Shown here: positions 48,806 to 60,691 of the stretch, in pieces
How the letters are laid out: the number at the start of each line of letters is the position of its first letter
Numbering within the stretch: the first letter of the stretch is position 1
From: Physella acuta
Taxonomy: Eukaryota; Mollusca; Gastropoda; Physidae
Assembly (NCBI RefSeq): GCF_028476545.1
Contig: NW_026732267.1
Coordinates: 266,001 to 330,000, forward strand
DNA length: 64,000 nucleotides
Direction: 5' to 3'
Notes under the pieces: model-generated
What the model saw: the letters and a program-made list of their open reading frames with translations, nothing else
Database searches by the model: none
What the model was told of the DNA's origin: nothing
Program-made: the position numbers and the translations under genes

Positions 48806-49245
48806 ATAAAAAGCAATGTATGTCTGTGTATGTCTTTTATGCATTTCTACACCATTCATCCGATCGCCATGAAACTTTAGGAAGTTGTTCAGAATATACC
48901 TGGGTATGTTTCTGCGGAAAAAAATATTTCAAATTCACAGGGGTGGCGTTCCGGCAGGGCGCGATTTGTTTTTCCTCTATATACGTTATATAAAAATAAA
49001 AGTCGATTGCGGTTTGACACCGTTCATCCGATCGCCATCAAACTTGGGGAGTTGATTACAACACTCCAGTTTATTTTTCTGTAAAAAAAATATTTTTAAT
49101 TTCGCAAGGGCGGTGCCTCGGAAGGATGCGATTCTTCTCTATATACGATAAATTAAAAAAAATGAAAGTCGGATGCGGTTCGACACCTTTTATCAGAGAG
49201 CAATAAAACTTTAGGATTATACTAGAATACCCGTCATCCGTTGGA
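48806..49245 (+). repeat. Helitron-like repeat with three degenerate internal units
   Basis: CATTCATCCGATCGCCAT recurs at about 48855 and 49022 with a decayed version near 49180. Each is followed by AAACTT and by a GCGGAAAAAAATATTTC- or GTAAAAAAAATATTT-like block and CTCTATATACG. A related single unit lies inverted at about 55000-55165. The structure resembles tandem cores of Helentron-derived elements. Confidence 0.45.
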
Positions 49246-49295
49246 TAACTGTGGGTTTCGGGGGTCATCCATCAAAAAACATCACGTCTGTCACT

Positions 49296-49540
49296 CAGAG
49301 GCATAGCGACCCTTCCCGGCGCCCGGGGACAAACTTTTCGATTTGAACCCCCCCCCCCACCACCCCTCCCCCAAGATTTCGATTTTCAACCCCCCCCACT
49401 CAAACTTTCGATTTGAACCCCCCTCAACCTTTCAATTTATTTTTCCAAACCATTTTGGCGCCCCAACATATGCCCCCCCCCCCCGCCACCTCCCCCTCCC
49501 CCCCCCCCCGCCCCCCCCCCTCCTCGCTACGCTACTGCAG
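49296..49540. mobile_element. hAT-type MITE, C-rich copy
   Basis: Ends CAGAGGCATAGCGAC and CTCGCTACGCTACTG correspond to the 7659-7874 family. TGTCACT occurs on both sides (49289-49295 and 49541-49547), with a few extra bases at the right end, so the duplication is imperfectly placed. Long poly-C runs fill the middle. P-rich frames here are translations of these runs. Confidence 0.6.
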
Positions 49541-49547
49541 TGTCACT

Positions 49548-50779
49548 TATCGTCACAAAAAAACAGACCCCACATTCAAAAATATGTTTTTTATCTTTTC
49601 AAAACACCGAAAACACCGATTTCGGACTATCCCTTCATATACTGACGTCACATGTGACCTACTCAACTCTACTTCACCTGCCCAGTGTCCCGCCAAGTCT
49701 CAGACAACATGTTTTTATCGTTTAAAAAACGATTCCAATCGAGCATGTCTCTGACCACACTATCCTTTCATATGCTTAGGACAAAGAAACAGATGAACTC
49801 TACTTCACCTGCCCTGTATCCTGCCAAGTTCAGATAGGCAACTTTATCATTCATATCTAAAAAAAAAATTGAAAAAAAAATATCATTGACATATTGGTCT
49901 AGAACCTGTGCCACCCGCATGAGAGCCGCCCACACTACCAACTTAGCTATTTACTCGTGACGTCACAAATGAATTTTTATACTATACTTTGAGTCTCCTT
50001 ATGCAACTTGATTTACGCGCATAGATCTAGATCTAAGTCTAGTAGTAGTAACTTTCAAATTAAATTTTATCTTAAATTAGCCAAAGAAAGATTTATATAA
50101 AATAATTAAGGCCTGAAATAGATTCTAGATGTATTAAGGCCTGAAACAGATTCTAGATGTAGAATTTACATTAAGTCTAGATCTAGAATTTACATTGAGT
50201 CTAGTGACCTAGATCTAGGCTAGATCTAGATCTAGGCTAGATTCATAACTTTCCTTCGACAGCTGATCTTTAGATCTAGAGAAATTTTTTGTAAAACTAA
50301 ATGAAAAAAGACAGTTGAAAATTGATATAAGTGTTGGAACGTAATAAATACAGCAAACGGACGTATTGTTAAAGTTATGACCGACAGAAAATTAGATTTA
50401 GAACGCGTTAAACTTTTGAACACAATTTTCTTCGATAGACGCCGCCATTTTATTGTACTAAAGAGTTAACAAAAAACTGTGACGTCACGGTCCCGCCGAG
50501 TGTAGTGGTCGTTCTAAACTTTTTAAAAAAATAGGGTTACTCTACGTATGAATAAATCAATAAATTAATTAACGTCTTTAAATAAATGTGTGATTAACAG
50601 TCTGTCTTAAAACAAATTTTTTTCTCTACCTACATACTATTTTACAGCTCTCCGCGATGAGTGCAACCATGCGCAATAGTCAATCAGCCAAACAAACAAA
50701 CAAACAAAAAAAAAACAAATAAATATTCAAACATGTAAACAAACTTGACTTTTAGTAGTATATAGATTTCGCACTGGCC
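49548..50779. other. Intronic DNA with TCTAGATC-rich patch
   Basis: About 50025-50270 is dense in overlapping TCTAGATCTAG words and a duplicated TTAAGGCCTGAAA(C/T)AGATTCTAGATGTA segment, typical of low-complexity gastropod DNA. No exon is supported. Confidence 0.45.
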
Positions 50780-51345
50780 GCCCCCATCAGGATGCGATTT
50801 GGCGCGCTGGTCTTTCCCGTTAGCGCTATGGTGACTACGTTTGTTCTAAACAGTGTGATAGAATATGGATAAGATTATGCGTCACAGCCGCTCACTAAAT
50901 TGAATCCGGCGTGTCAGCCGGCGCCATGGTAGGGTGTGATTTGACTGCGAACAAATATTTCAGTTTCGGCCCGCAAAGACTCACATGGGCCGCTGAGGGA
51001 CAAATAATACATTTTTTTAAAATAATCATATAAATTATATAGATTATTAACTGGGTTGTTTCCTTTTGTCCGTAGAAAAATCCAACTAGTTTCGTCACTT
51101 TGCGAATGATGCAATTAGCATCTATTTTTAGACCATCCAAGCAGAAATTGAGATCGAGCATCTATTAATAGTAACAAATTACATCAGTCAAACTGATGTT
51201 TTACACCTCAAATGTTTTTTTGTACGTGTTAAAGAAAAAACCCTGTTCATTTGTTAACTTAAGCGAATGACGCAATCTGCATCACTGTTTCAGGATGCTA
51301 TGTGGCGCTCTGGGTTACCCTGTGAGCAATATGGCGCCTATGTTA
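50780..51345. repeat. GC-richer patch with diverged internal duplication
   Basis: CAGGATGCGATTTGGCGCGCTGG (50790 on) resembles CAGGATGCTATGTGGCGCTCTGG (51293 on), and both continue into a GCGCTATGG/GGCGCC-like block. GCGAATGATGCAATTAGCATC (51101) resembles GCGAATGACGCAATCTGCATC (51262). Function unknown. Confidence 0.4.
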
Positions 51346-51431
51346 GCTTTAAGGAGCCAGGGGCCGTACGCGGCCCCCTCTTCGGTAATGTAATCGGGGG
51401 ACTCCCGAGAGCGGCCCTCTACGTCCCTGAT

Positions 51432-52128
<697 letters not shown>

Positions 52129-52406
52129 CTGTTCCTTTGAAACAAGTGGTTTAGTAGAAACTCCCACACCAAACAAATATCCAGACTTTATATCTCCTAT
52201 ATGGCTTGAGTTTTTAATGATATTTACAGTCCACTGAGCAGAGTTTTCAATAGGATCTGCTGTAAATGTTGTTGAATTGAATCCCCAGGTGATTAATATT
52301 CTACTTAGCACTCTTGGAATACTACTTGCTTGGTTCATGTTTGGTGGAGATACAACTGAGCGCACTGCTGGGATTATTTTGGGACTGTCTAATGGAGAAG
52401 TGTCTA
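52129..52406 (-). CDS. SPRY gene exon (SPRY N-terminal half)
   Basis: 278 nt with acceptor TTTTTTTACTAG and donor CAG/GTATCG. It begins with two bases completing a split codon (G/TA, valine) and is open in that frame: DTSPLDSPKIIP, a short linker, then RVLSRILITWGFNSTTF, AQWTVNIIKNSS and KSGYLFGVGVSTKPL. The W-x-V-x-I and G-Y-x-F-G-V-G-V strands are hallmarks of SPRY domains. The acceptor is a tandem TAG-TAG: use of the second AG would remove one residue (VDT to DT) without changing frame, so two isoforms are possible. Confidence 0.8.
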
Positions 52407-52602
52407 CTAGTAAAAAAAAGAAAAAAATATTGCAAATACATTATTCGAGTATATAAATAGAGGTGCAACAAAAAAGTTGTTTAGATATTTCACAATTCAT
52501 AACAAGTGAGCTTTACAAAAAATTTTAGGAAGTGTAAATTTAAATCAAATAAATTAAACGTAAAATATTAACTGTAGTGTTTAAATATAAACATTCACCA
52601 AC

Positions 52603-52727
52603 CAGCAAGGGAGGAGATAAGCTTTAAAGATGTTGAATGAAAATCAGATATAGATTCTTTTATATTTGTTGCATATTCTTTCATCATCTTTGCGTCATCG
52701 ACATCAAAAGAGTGGTGGTATTCAATT
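52603..52727 (-). CDS. SPRY gene exon (pre-SPRY helix)
   Basis: 125 nt between acceptor TTATTTTCTCAG and donor G/GTTGGT. The first base completes the codon split at the end of the 55231-56090 exon (TT/A, leucine). The frame then reads IEYHHSFDVDDAKMMKEYA and continues as an amphipathic, probably helical segment to ISSLA, leaving one base for the next exon. Phases on both sides fit only this donor, which decides it over the nearby GTGAAT. Confidence 0.75.
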
Positions 52728-53216
52728 CTGAGAAAATAACACAATCTGCCTTAAATTGTGATAATGTAAATAGTAGTAAATAAGATAGGTAGTGATTTGG
52801 AGCAATATCTAAACATAAATGTGTTATATATCTTTAATATAACGCTGCTGGTAGTGGTCGTTCCGTCGTCGCTATAGATTTTGGAACCATATAAGTAAAC
52901 ATCGCACCATGCAGTGCTTTTACATTTCATCGCATTCGCATTGTTTTATTATAAGTAATAAAGAGGGTTTGTTTATATAACGACTTAAATTTATTTTATA
53001 GTTGCCACACTTTTTATTCTTTCGCATAACGTGAAGAAAATATTAAATACACGCACATTGCTAGAACATCTTAAACGGATCAATGTCAAATATAATTTTC
53101 GTTTAGATTACTAGAAAACGTGGATACATTTTAATAACAGTAGGGTCGAAAAAACTAATTAATTAAAATCCTTAATACCAGGGGAAGTAATTTAGAAATA
53201 AATTCAACTCACGCTA
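52728..53216. other. Intron of the SPRY gene
   Basis: No repeat or additional exon recognised. Confidence 0.45.
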
Positions 53217-53748
53217 ATTAAAATAAACCGGGAGTGATCTCCCCTAAACTTTCTCGAATATTCTAATATAAAACTACGAGGGATGGCAACTCAGAACATA
53301 GACACTATTTGTAATCCATTTTTAATTACTTTAACTTTTTATAATAGAATGGAATCTCGTAAAAAAAAAGAATTGCACACCAAGTGAACGCCTAATAAAA
53401 TGTGCATAATAGTGCGCAATATTATGAGTACTTTATAAATCTACATGCGTTTTTTTGAGAAATCGGAAATAGCGTAAATTACTACTTCCGGTCAACGGAA
53501 ATTACTCAAAATTTGACAGAAGGTAGAGAATTAGATATTTTACTTACATGTGAAATTTAATTTATCTATCTGAAATAGTATTCAAATTATAGGCTTTTTA
53601 AAAATTCAAAGTAGGAAAAGCACCACTTCCGGTTATCAGAAATCGCTCAAAAGTTGATCAGGATCTACGATTTTGATAAAATACTTATATATGAAATTTC
53701 ATCAACCTAGCTCTAACGGTACTCAAGTTATCGTGTTTACACACAGAT
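53217..53748 (-). mobile_element. ACTTTCTCG element, copy 2 (inverted, one end lost)
   Basis: Matches 40555-41259 in reverse from ACCGGGAGTGATCTCCCC through CACTTGGTGTGC-complement to GTGTTTACACAC. The TG microsatellite and palindromic end are missing. Confidence 0.6.
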
Positions 53749-54341
53749 TGCTTTTCTGACTTTTTTGATAAAATTAAAAAGGTAAGTAAAAAAAACCACA
53801 AATTTTGTACATTTTTTAAACATCGCCAAAAATGTCTGACGAAAGAGCATACTTGATACGTGTATCAAAATGTAGGGGGAGAACGCTTCTTTGAATTTAA
53901 GTAACATGTATGCCTATAACAAGTACGTTTGAAACTCACGTTTGATCAGAAGGGTGGAGGGGCTCACAATCTTTCAAAAATGCGTCTTTTTAAAAAAAAT
54001 TACAAAAAATAAATTATGACACCCACAGTGGATCTGGGTACATAGAAATAAAGAATAACCATAGTTCTTAACAGGTAAACAGTCTTTGTGTCTGTGACTA
54101 AGTTATATGCGGCCCAATTGTGGAACAATGCGAGGGTCACATAAAGAAAAAAAATTGTTGAAATAATTATTAGTCTCTAGAACCAGTAGTACATATAAAA
54201 GTAAGAACATTTATTTAGAATGCCCAGTCGATATATCTTTATGTTATAAATATGTATTTATACTTAGCTGGTTCTACAATTATTGCGATATGGTAGGGCT
54301 ACACCAAAATACACTTGCTTATTAAATACAACTACGTAGGC
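53749..54341. other. Intronic DNA, no recognised feature
   Basis: AT-rich. A short WNNARVT-like frame near 54100 is too brief to call as a LINE relic. Confidence 0.35.
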
Positions 54342-54407
54342 CAGTGCCGAAACTGGAACAAAGGGCCACCCCGCGAAATTTTTTTTAGGTCCCCCCCCTT
54401 TATATAG

Positions 54408-54489
<82 letters not shown>

Positions 54490-54966
54490 AGAAAATACGA
54501 ACATAGGATACTCATTTCTGGCCTGATCGGGTTTTGGAAAAAAAAATTTTTTGTTTTTTTTAAGGAACTTAAAAGGGACCACAAAGCGCCGATGTGCTTC
54601 TATCCATCAGTATCGAAGTTGGGATGGTCTCAACTACTTTTGCCTCTCGCGTAATAGACTTTTTTTTTAAATTTTTTGCAGACAACAGTGTTTGATTGTA
54701 GGTGAAAGAGGACTCGTCTTTTACAATGGTTTAAAAACAAAGGAAAAAATATATAAGAACGTGGGATTGTGTATATAGAATAAAGATAATCCAACCCCAG
54801 CTAGAGTTTTTTTTTACAAAACAACCATCAAGTTAAAAATGCAAGAAAATTTTAAAAAATTTACTATGAAATTTTTTTATTATGGTCGGCTGTAGGCCCC
54901 TAAATAGCGTGCCCCCCCCCCTCCTCCCGCATTGCGGGATCTGGCGGCACTGTAGTTCCGCCCCTG
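54342..54966. mobile_element. CAGTGSCG-ended non-autonomous transposon
   Basis: Left end CAGTGCCGAAACTGG and right end GTAGTTCCGCCCCTG form imperfect inverted repeats resembling hAT-like MITEs. An (AT)n tract lies at 54411-54486 and a poly-C run at 54911. The flanking octamers (ACGTAGGC, ACCTATCG) do not form a convincing duplication. Shares its left region with 39607-39720. Confidence 0.5.
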
Positions 54967-54999
54967 ACCTATCGCACTGTTTAATAAAACGAACGTATG

Positions 55000-55170
55000 C
55001 GCAATAGCGCTCACGGAAAAGCTCGGGCGACGCCCGTGCGAAATATAATTTTTTTTCCGCAGAAACCTCCCCAGGAGCTCAACTTCCCTAAGTTTCATGG
55101 CGATCGGATGAAAGGTGTGGTAATGCATAAAAGACAAACAAACACAAATACATTCAGTTTTATATAAATA
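55000..55170 (-). repeat. Helitron-like repeat, single inverted unit
   Basis: ATGGCGATCGGATGAA and TGCATAAAAGACA are the inverse of units at 48820-49180. Contains GCTCGGGCGACGCCCGTGCG, a GC-rich imperfect hairpin of the kind found near Helitron ends, and closes with TTTTATATAAATAGATT. Confidence 0.45.
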
Positions 55171-55230
55171 GATTCTGGCAAGAGCCCCCTGCAGAGTCAG
55201 AGTAATAAATAGATAAGTATATAAACTTAC

Positions 55231-56090
55231 AATTTTGATAAAGCAGCTACTTGTTCCACAACAGGTGTTATTTCATCAGCCCTAAGTAATATGTCTTTAT
55301 TCTTTTCATTTTGTATTTCTTTAGTAGCATTTAATTCTTGCAAACTTTGCTTTGCTTCAGCTAAATTGTTTATTTTTGTAGTTTCTCTTGATAACTTCCT
55401 CTCCGAATTTTTAAAGTCAGCAACACATTTTTTTGTAACCAACAAAAGGTTGGTTTTATCATCTTTGCCAAATAATACATTTTCATACTCAACTTTCTCA
55501 GTTTCCATTGATCCTGAAGAATGTTGATCCTTTATTATTCCCTCAGAAACTAGCTTCTTTTCTAATTGACACCCATAACCTGAATAACCAGATGCAAATG
55601 ATGCTCTTTGTTTTAGGTCAACTTGTTTAAACAAATCTATCTGTACCATTGCTTTCATTTTATTCTTTTCATTAAGCTCTGTTGACAGTTGTGAACGTGT
55701 GTTTTTTGAGTTAATAGCAGATTGTATTATATTGGGCTGCTCAAAAAATACAGCTGAATTTGAAGAATCTTCTTTTGTAGAAATGTTGGTGTTAAGTCCT
55801 GTTCTAGTGGTGGATAATGGGATATGGTCAGAAAATGAGAATGTAAAGTTGTCTTTATTTATTTTTTCTTGAAATATAATATTTTCACAAAGTTCATCCA
55901 AGTCTTGACATTGCGTTAAAACAGTTTTTATATCTTGTTTACTTGTGTTAAAGCGCAGTAAATGATGACTTGTATTTTCTATGATAGACTTAATTGTCTT
56001 ATCCTTAGCTACACTGAGTATGGCTTCTATATCAGATAAAAAGCAATTGTATTGACTAGAAACACAATCTCTGGCAGATTCTTCAAGGGC
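55231..56090 (-). CDS. SPRY gene exon (coiled coil and linker)
   Basis: 860 nt, acceptor TTTCCACAG before GCCCTTGAAG and donor ATT/GTAAGT. The frame is open for 286 codons plus two bases. The first ~75 residues (ALEESARDCVSSQYNCFLSD, then KDKTIKSIIENTSHHLLRF and TVLTQCQDLDELCENIIF) continue the heptad-like pattern of the preceding exon and look like the second half of an RBCC coiled coil. The following ~200 residues are polar and low in order (STTRTGLNTNISTKEDSSNS, GIIKDQHSSGSMETEK). The end returns to helical character (ADEITPVVEQVAALSKL). Incoming phase is 0, matching exon 62623-62718. Confidence 0.8.
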
Positions 56091-56356
56091 CTGTGGAAAT
56101 ACAAATGCTTTATGTATGTGTGTGTGTGTGTGGAAGAAGGTAGACAGACAGACAGACAGTCAGACAGATAGATAGCTATACAAATATATAAATAGATACA
56201 AGGTAACTGTCGCTCATTGCTTCTATCTCCGAACATAGGAAATTCAAGATAGTTGTCATAATAATATTCAGTGTCATTTGTATTGAAACTTTTAAATCTG
56301 GTTCTACTCGCCAAAAAAGGACACTATTTTTTACAAGTGTCTTATTTGTGTATAAC
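56091..56356. other. Intron with short GT and CAGA microsatellites
   Basis: (TG)n near 56114-56131 and (CAGA)n near 56144-56170. Otherwise ordinary sequence up to the LINE target site. Confidence 0.5.
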
Positions 56357-57485
56357 TAAATGTATTTTTCTACTCAAAACACTTAAAGATTACCATAATA
56401 CAGCACTATGCCCCAACAGAACATGCAAAAGACGAAGACAAAGACACGTTCTACTACACTCTACAAGACCAAATCGACAGGACCCCACAACATGACATTC
56501 TAATAGTCATGGGAGACATCAATGCGAAGATAGATAAATATAAGGTAGATATATAAACGAACCAGCATCAAATCGATCACATTGCTATTAATAAACAGTG
56601 GAGGAGATCCATGAGGGATGTAAAGGCAATAAGAGGTGCTGACGCAGTTAGCGACCATAAACTAGTTTTAAGCAAGCTACAACTCAAGCTTAGGAGAGTT
56701 GACAGGAAAGTTAACCGCCACCTATTTGACTAAGGTAAACTAATAGATCCAACAATGCAGACAAACTTCGCCCTTGAAACTAAAAAATAGATTAAGTCTA
56801 CTCGAGGACTTATTAGAAGAGGACACCAATACACAATGCAAGAAGATCCTGGATGTATACACGGAAACAAGCCAAATGTATACTAGGACATAAGAAGAAA
56901 CAAAGGAAGGAGTGGATCTCAAATGATACTTGCAATCTCATTGAAAAGAGAAGCCAAATTAAAAACAATATCTGGAACCATAGAAAGCAGGGCACTGAAC
57001 GATGAAGAATATAGAAGACTACCTAAAGAGGTAAAAAGGAATACTAGGAAGGATAAGAGAGACTATGTAAACAACATGGCCACAGAAACACCGGCTGCAG
57101 CTGAAAGGGGAAACTAGCTGAACTGTCTACACAAGATCATCAAGACTCTTACAGGCGGAATAGCAAAAAGATCATCTACTATCAAGGACAAAAATGGGAG
57201 AATTCTCACAACAGAGAAAAAGCAACTGAAAAGATGGGCAGAATACTTTGAAGAGACCCTGAACAGACCAGACCCAGAAGAAACTGCTAACTTCACTGAC
57301 ATAAACCTACACTTTGAAATGTCTAGAGGGCCCATCTCAGAACAAGATATAAGCTATTCCAAAAAACAAACAGCAATAAGGCTCCAGGTTAGGACAGAAT
57401 CACTGCGGTGATGCTAAAGGCAGACACAAAAAATAGGTGCAAAAATCTATCAGGAATCTTCAATAGAGTATGAAATGAAGAAAAA

Positions 57486-58112
57486 AATTTCATAAAAACA
57501 TTTTAATATCAAGCTTTTATGTAATGATGCACTAAAAATGAGAAAATAAATTATGAACTACTATTTAAATAACTATGAAGAAAAGCGTGGGTCACTTTAG
57601 TATCTAATGGATACCTTTACTAACATTTAGGAAGAGACCCACGCTTTTCTTTATAGTTATTTAAATAGTAGTCCATAATTTATTTTCTCCTTTTTAGTGC
57701 ATTATTACATAAAAGCTTGTTATTAAAACGTTTTTTATGAATTTTTTTTAGTACTTTACATGTTTTATTGACAATAGAGTTACATGACTAAAAACCATTG
57801 CGCACCTATTGAACGTGATGACGCCCTATTTAACGTGATGCCGCGTGTCAAATCGCGCGGAATAGTTTGATGAGAAAGTCTGCTAATTTGGACAAAATTT
57901 TAATTAATTCATAAAAAATAAATCCGGCAACCAACTAAGTCAAATTTAATGTCATGTTGCATTGTCTTTATGTCTTGACCCACGTACCAACGACGAACCG
58001 TATCTGTCAGTTATAAGTGCCTGCAATTTCGCTCGGGCGTTTCGATCTAGACAGACTGACGACAGACTGACGAGGAAGTGAGTTAAATAAAAGCTTGTAA
58101 TAAAAGCTTGTA
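57486..58112. mobile_element. Palindromic foldback-type element, copy 2, inside the RTE LINE
   Basis: Inverse copy of 43258-43922. The large hairpin (arms about 57490-57590 and 57640-57740) includes AAAGCGTGGGT and ACCCACGCTTTTC. It ends in a doubled ATAAAAGCTTGT. It splits the LINE between codons for NEE(K) and the PDSW-like motif, so it inserted after the LINE. A short A-rich duplication may flank it. Confidence 0.7.
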
Positions 58113-58259
58113 AAAAGTGCCAGACTCATAGAAACGGGGAATCATTATCAAATTACCCAAAAAGGCCGACCTTAATGTTTGTGAGAACTGGAAAGACATT
58201 AACCTTCTGTCAGTGCCAGGAAAAATCTTCTGCAGATTTATTACAAAGAATTACAAAGA

Positions 58260-58745
58260 ATGAGGAAAGGAATCGATGGAATCTTTTGTGAAGAGCAAGC
58301 TGGCTTCAAGGCCACCAGGTCATGTAATGACCAAATATTTGTCTTGCGCACTATAGTGGAACAGCCCCTGGAATGGAACTCGTTTCTCTACATCAACTAC
58401 ATATATTTTGAAAAGGCATTTGATAGTATAGACCATCCATCACTATGGAAGATACTAGAGCTATATGGCTTTCAAGGAAAAGTCACAAACATTCTCAAGG
58501 AGATGTGCTCTGACAACCAAATTGAATGCTGTGTGAGACATGAATATCAGCAAAGTGAATATTTCAAGGTAAAAACTGAAGTTAGGCAGGGCTGTGTCAT
58601 CTTTTTGGTGGTAATAGACTGGATTATGAGAAGAGCCACTGAGGATAAGCCAAGAGGAATTGTTTGGGAACTTACCAACCACTTGGAAGACTGGCTGTAC
58701 TCTCACATGCCCAAAAAGATATCCGAGAATAAACCACAAAAATAA
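58260..58745 (+). pseudogene. RTE reverse transcriptase fragment
   Basis: The longest surviving frame of the LINE, 161 codons. It covers the RT fingers and part of the palm: EEQAGFKATRSCNDQIFVLR, YIYFEKAFDSIDHP (catalytic D in FDSID context; the usual first aspartate of V-D-F is replaced, reading Y-I-Y-F), VRQGCVIFLVVIDWIMRR and GIVWELTNHLEDW. The FADD box is missing, deleted just after LEDW. Further downstream in other frames are KWDDKVPNKE, MRWKWLGHVLCMN and PPGKRKRGRPLGTLRREME (59235-59295), the typical RTE C-terminus. Not functional. Confidence 0.8.
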
Positions 58746-59784
58746 AGCAAATTGCTAAAAGCTTTGGGCTAAAGATAACTCCGGGAAAACCAGGCTGATG
58801 AAGGTAAAAACTAAAAGTGCTCTCAAGACCTTTGCTAATGGAGCAGAGTTAGAAGAGGTCGAAGACTTTAAGTACTTCAGCAGCTAGATCTCAGCAAATG
58901 GCAGTATCGAGAAAGAAATAGCAACCACAATAGCAATGGCAGCAGAGAACCAAAATAAGTATTTACAAGTCTAATGTACGTTCTGCACTCATCTATGCCG
59001 CAGAGTCATGGAAAATAAACAAGAAAGCAGAGAGCCGCCTCTGAGGCTTTGAAAGAAGATCTCTCCAACATATCCTCAGGATAAAGTGGGACGACAAAGT
59101 TCCAAACAAGGAAATACGACAAAGGACAGGCTTAAACGACATTGTTTCAGAAATACGAATGATGAGATGGAAATGGCTGGGTCATGTCCTTTGCATGAAC
59201 AGAAGCAGACCTCCGAACATAGCTCTAAAATGGACTCCACCTGGAAAACGAAAGAGAGGTAGACCACTCGGAACATTGAGGAGAGAGATGGAAGACGTGC
59301 AGGCTACTGGCAAGACCTGGCACGAATTAAAGTGTTTCGCCCAAGACAGAGTGGAATGGCCAAAGATTTGTTGTTGCCCTCTACTCCACAGGGAGTGACA
59401 AGGATTATGTAAGTAAGTAAATGTATTTTTAGACTAGTGGCCTCGTTTTCTAGAAATAAATTATTTAAATGCAAACAATATCGTTACTGTATCTCTTTTG
59501 GTCATGAATCTAACAACACAGGATTGTTAATGCAGTGATGAAATCCTCTTAATATTTTGTGTCAGTTCTTCTGTGACCGCAGTAACCTGCAGGACAGGTA
59601 AGCAAGTCATATTAAAAAAATTGGCTTATTTTTTAATCAAAATATAAATATTTTAAATAGATCTTAGTTTAAAATGCTATAGCTTCTGTTATAAAAATGT
59701 CTGAGAAAAAGTATTACCTTAATAGTTTTTCTTTTCAGGTCTAAATAGTTGTTCAGTATTATATATTTTTAGAAAATTATTTAG

Positions 59785-59845
59785 TTTCGCCTTTTTAGTG
59801 CATTATTAAATTAAAGCTTGTTATTAAAACATTTTAATGCATTTT
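59785..59845 (-). repeat. End fragment of the palindromic foldback element
   Basis: CTTTTTAGTGCATTATTA and AAAGCTTGTTATTAAAAC match the end of the elements at 43.9 and 57.5 kb. Confidence 0.55.
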
Positions 59846-60080
59846 TAGTTGTTGTAGTTATATTTTTAGTTTCTTATATTAATGGGATACTGTCAAAATT
59901 ACTTGGTATTAATCGTATCACATGAATAACATGTTATTGAAACAACATGGAATACAGTATTAAGAAGCAAATTTAAATGATTATTAATATACAACCATGC
60001 TGGTCGTCTAAGAGTCTTATATTGTCCTGCATGGTTGTTGATATGGTTGTGTCTTTGCATATCTATCTATATACTACTAC

Positions 60081-60314
60081 CAGGGGCTTAGTGAGGGGGA
60101 GCGGGGGTGCGGACCGCACCGGGTGACACCATTTAGGAGGTGACACCAAGGCAAAAAATGGCAAAATAGTCTTTTAAGAGGTGCAAATAGAAAGTTTGAG
60201 GGGGGGGGGGGGGGTTGCAAATCGAAAGTTAGTCCCCGGGAAGGGTCGTTACGCCTCTGGGGGTGACACCATTAAGTGCCGCACCGGGTGACACTCGACC
60301 TCGCAACGCCACTG
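60081..60314. mobile_element. hAT-type MITE with perfect 8-bp duplication
   Basis: ACTACTAC flanks both ends (60073-60080 and 60315-60322). Ends CAGGGGCTTAGTGAGG and CCTCGCAACGCCACTG. Shares GGTGACACCATTAAGTGCCG and CGCACCGGGTGACAC with the copy at 7659-7874. A poly-G run lies near 60200. Confidence 0.8.
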
Positions 60315-60322
60315 ACTACTAC

Positions 60323-60680
60323 AGCGAGAAGTTTGTATGTCTTTTGTTTGTTTGTCTGTTCAGTTAGATGGGGGCATCTGCATTATGTGTAGAACTGTAA
60401 ATTTCGTATTTATGTATAGAATAATGTTATTTTTTCCAAACAGTTAAGCACAATTTACTTAAGTCATTTGTAGAAACACACCGTTAATAGACTAGAAAAG
60501 CTGGTTCCAAATAATTCCATTTTTTTTGCCAGAAAGCACATTTTTCAACCAAAATTGAATATTTTATAACATTTGTGTAATAAGTACAAAATGACTTCCG
60601 GTTTTATGATGGTTAGAAATAGTAAAAGAAATAATTACTAGTAATATAAGTTATTTTGCTCACACTTTTATGTTTAATTT
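60323..60680. other. Intronic DNA, no recognised feature
   Basis: AT-rich, no repeat or exon supported. Confidence 0.4.
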
Positions 60681-60691
60681 GGATTAGTAGA

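Larger units (their letters stand above)
56370..59417 (+). mobile_element. Decayed RTE-clade LINE, 5'-truncated, with 13-bp target duplication
   Basis: TAAATGTATTTTT occurs at 56357-56369 and 59418-59430, bounding the element. The order is that of RTE LINEs: the end of an endonuclease (HYAPTEHAKDEDKDTFYY, VMGDINAKID, then DHIAINKQWRRS and RGADAVSDHKLVLSKLQLK), reverse transcriptase, thumb and C-terminus, and a short ATGTAAGTAAGTAA-like tail. It is broken by many stops and shifts in all regions and by a foldback insertion (57486-58112). The RT is of the style known from snail and schistosome (SR2-like) RTE elements. It lies antisense in an intron of the SPRY gene. Confidence 0.85.

Noticed and set aside
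49343-49754. Proline-rich frames of 100 and 113 codons
   Set aside because: They are translations of poly-C runs in a hAT MITE and its flank.
53990-54130. Possible LINE C-terminal relic (AAQLWNN-like peptide)
   Set aside because: The resemblance covers fewer than ten residues with no supporting flanking domain.
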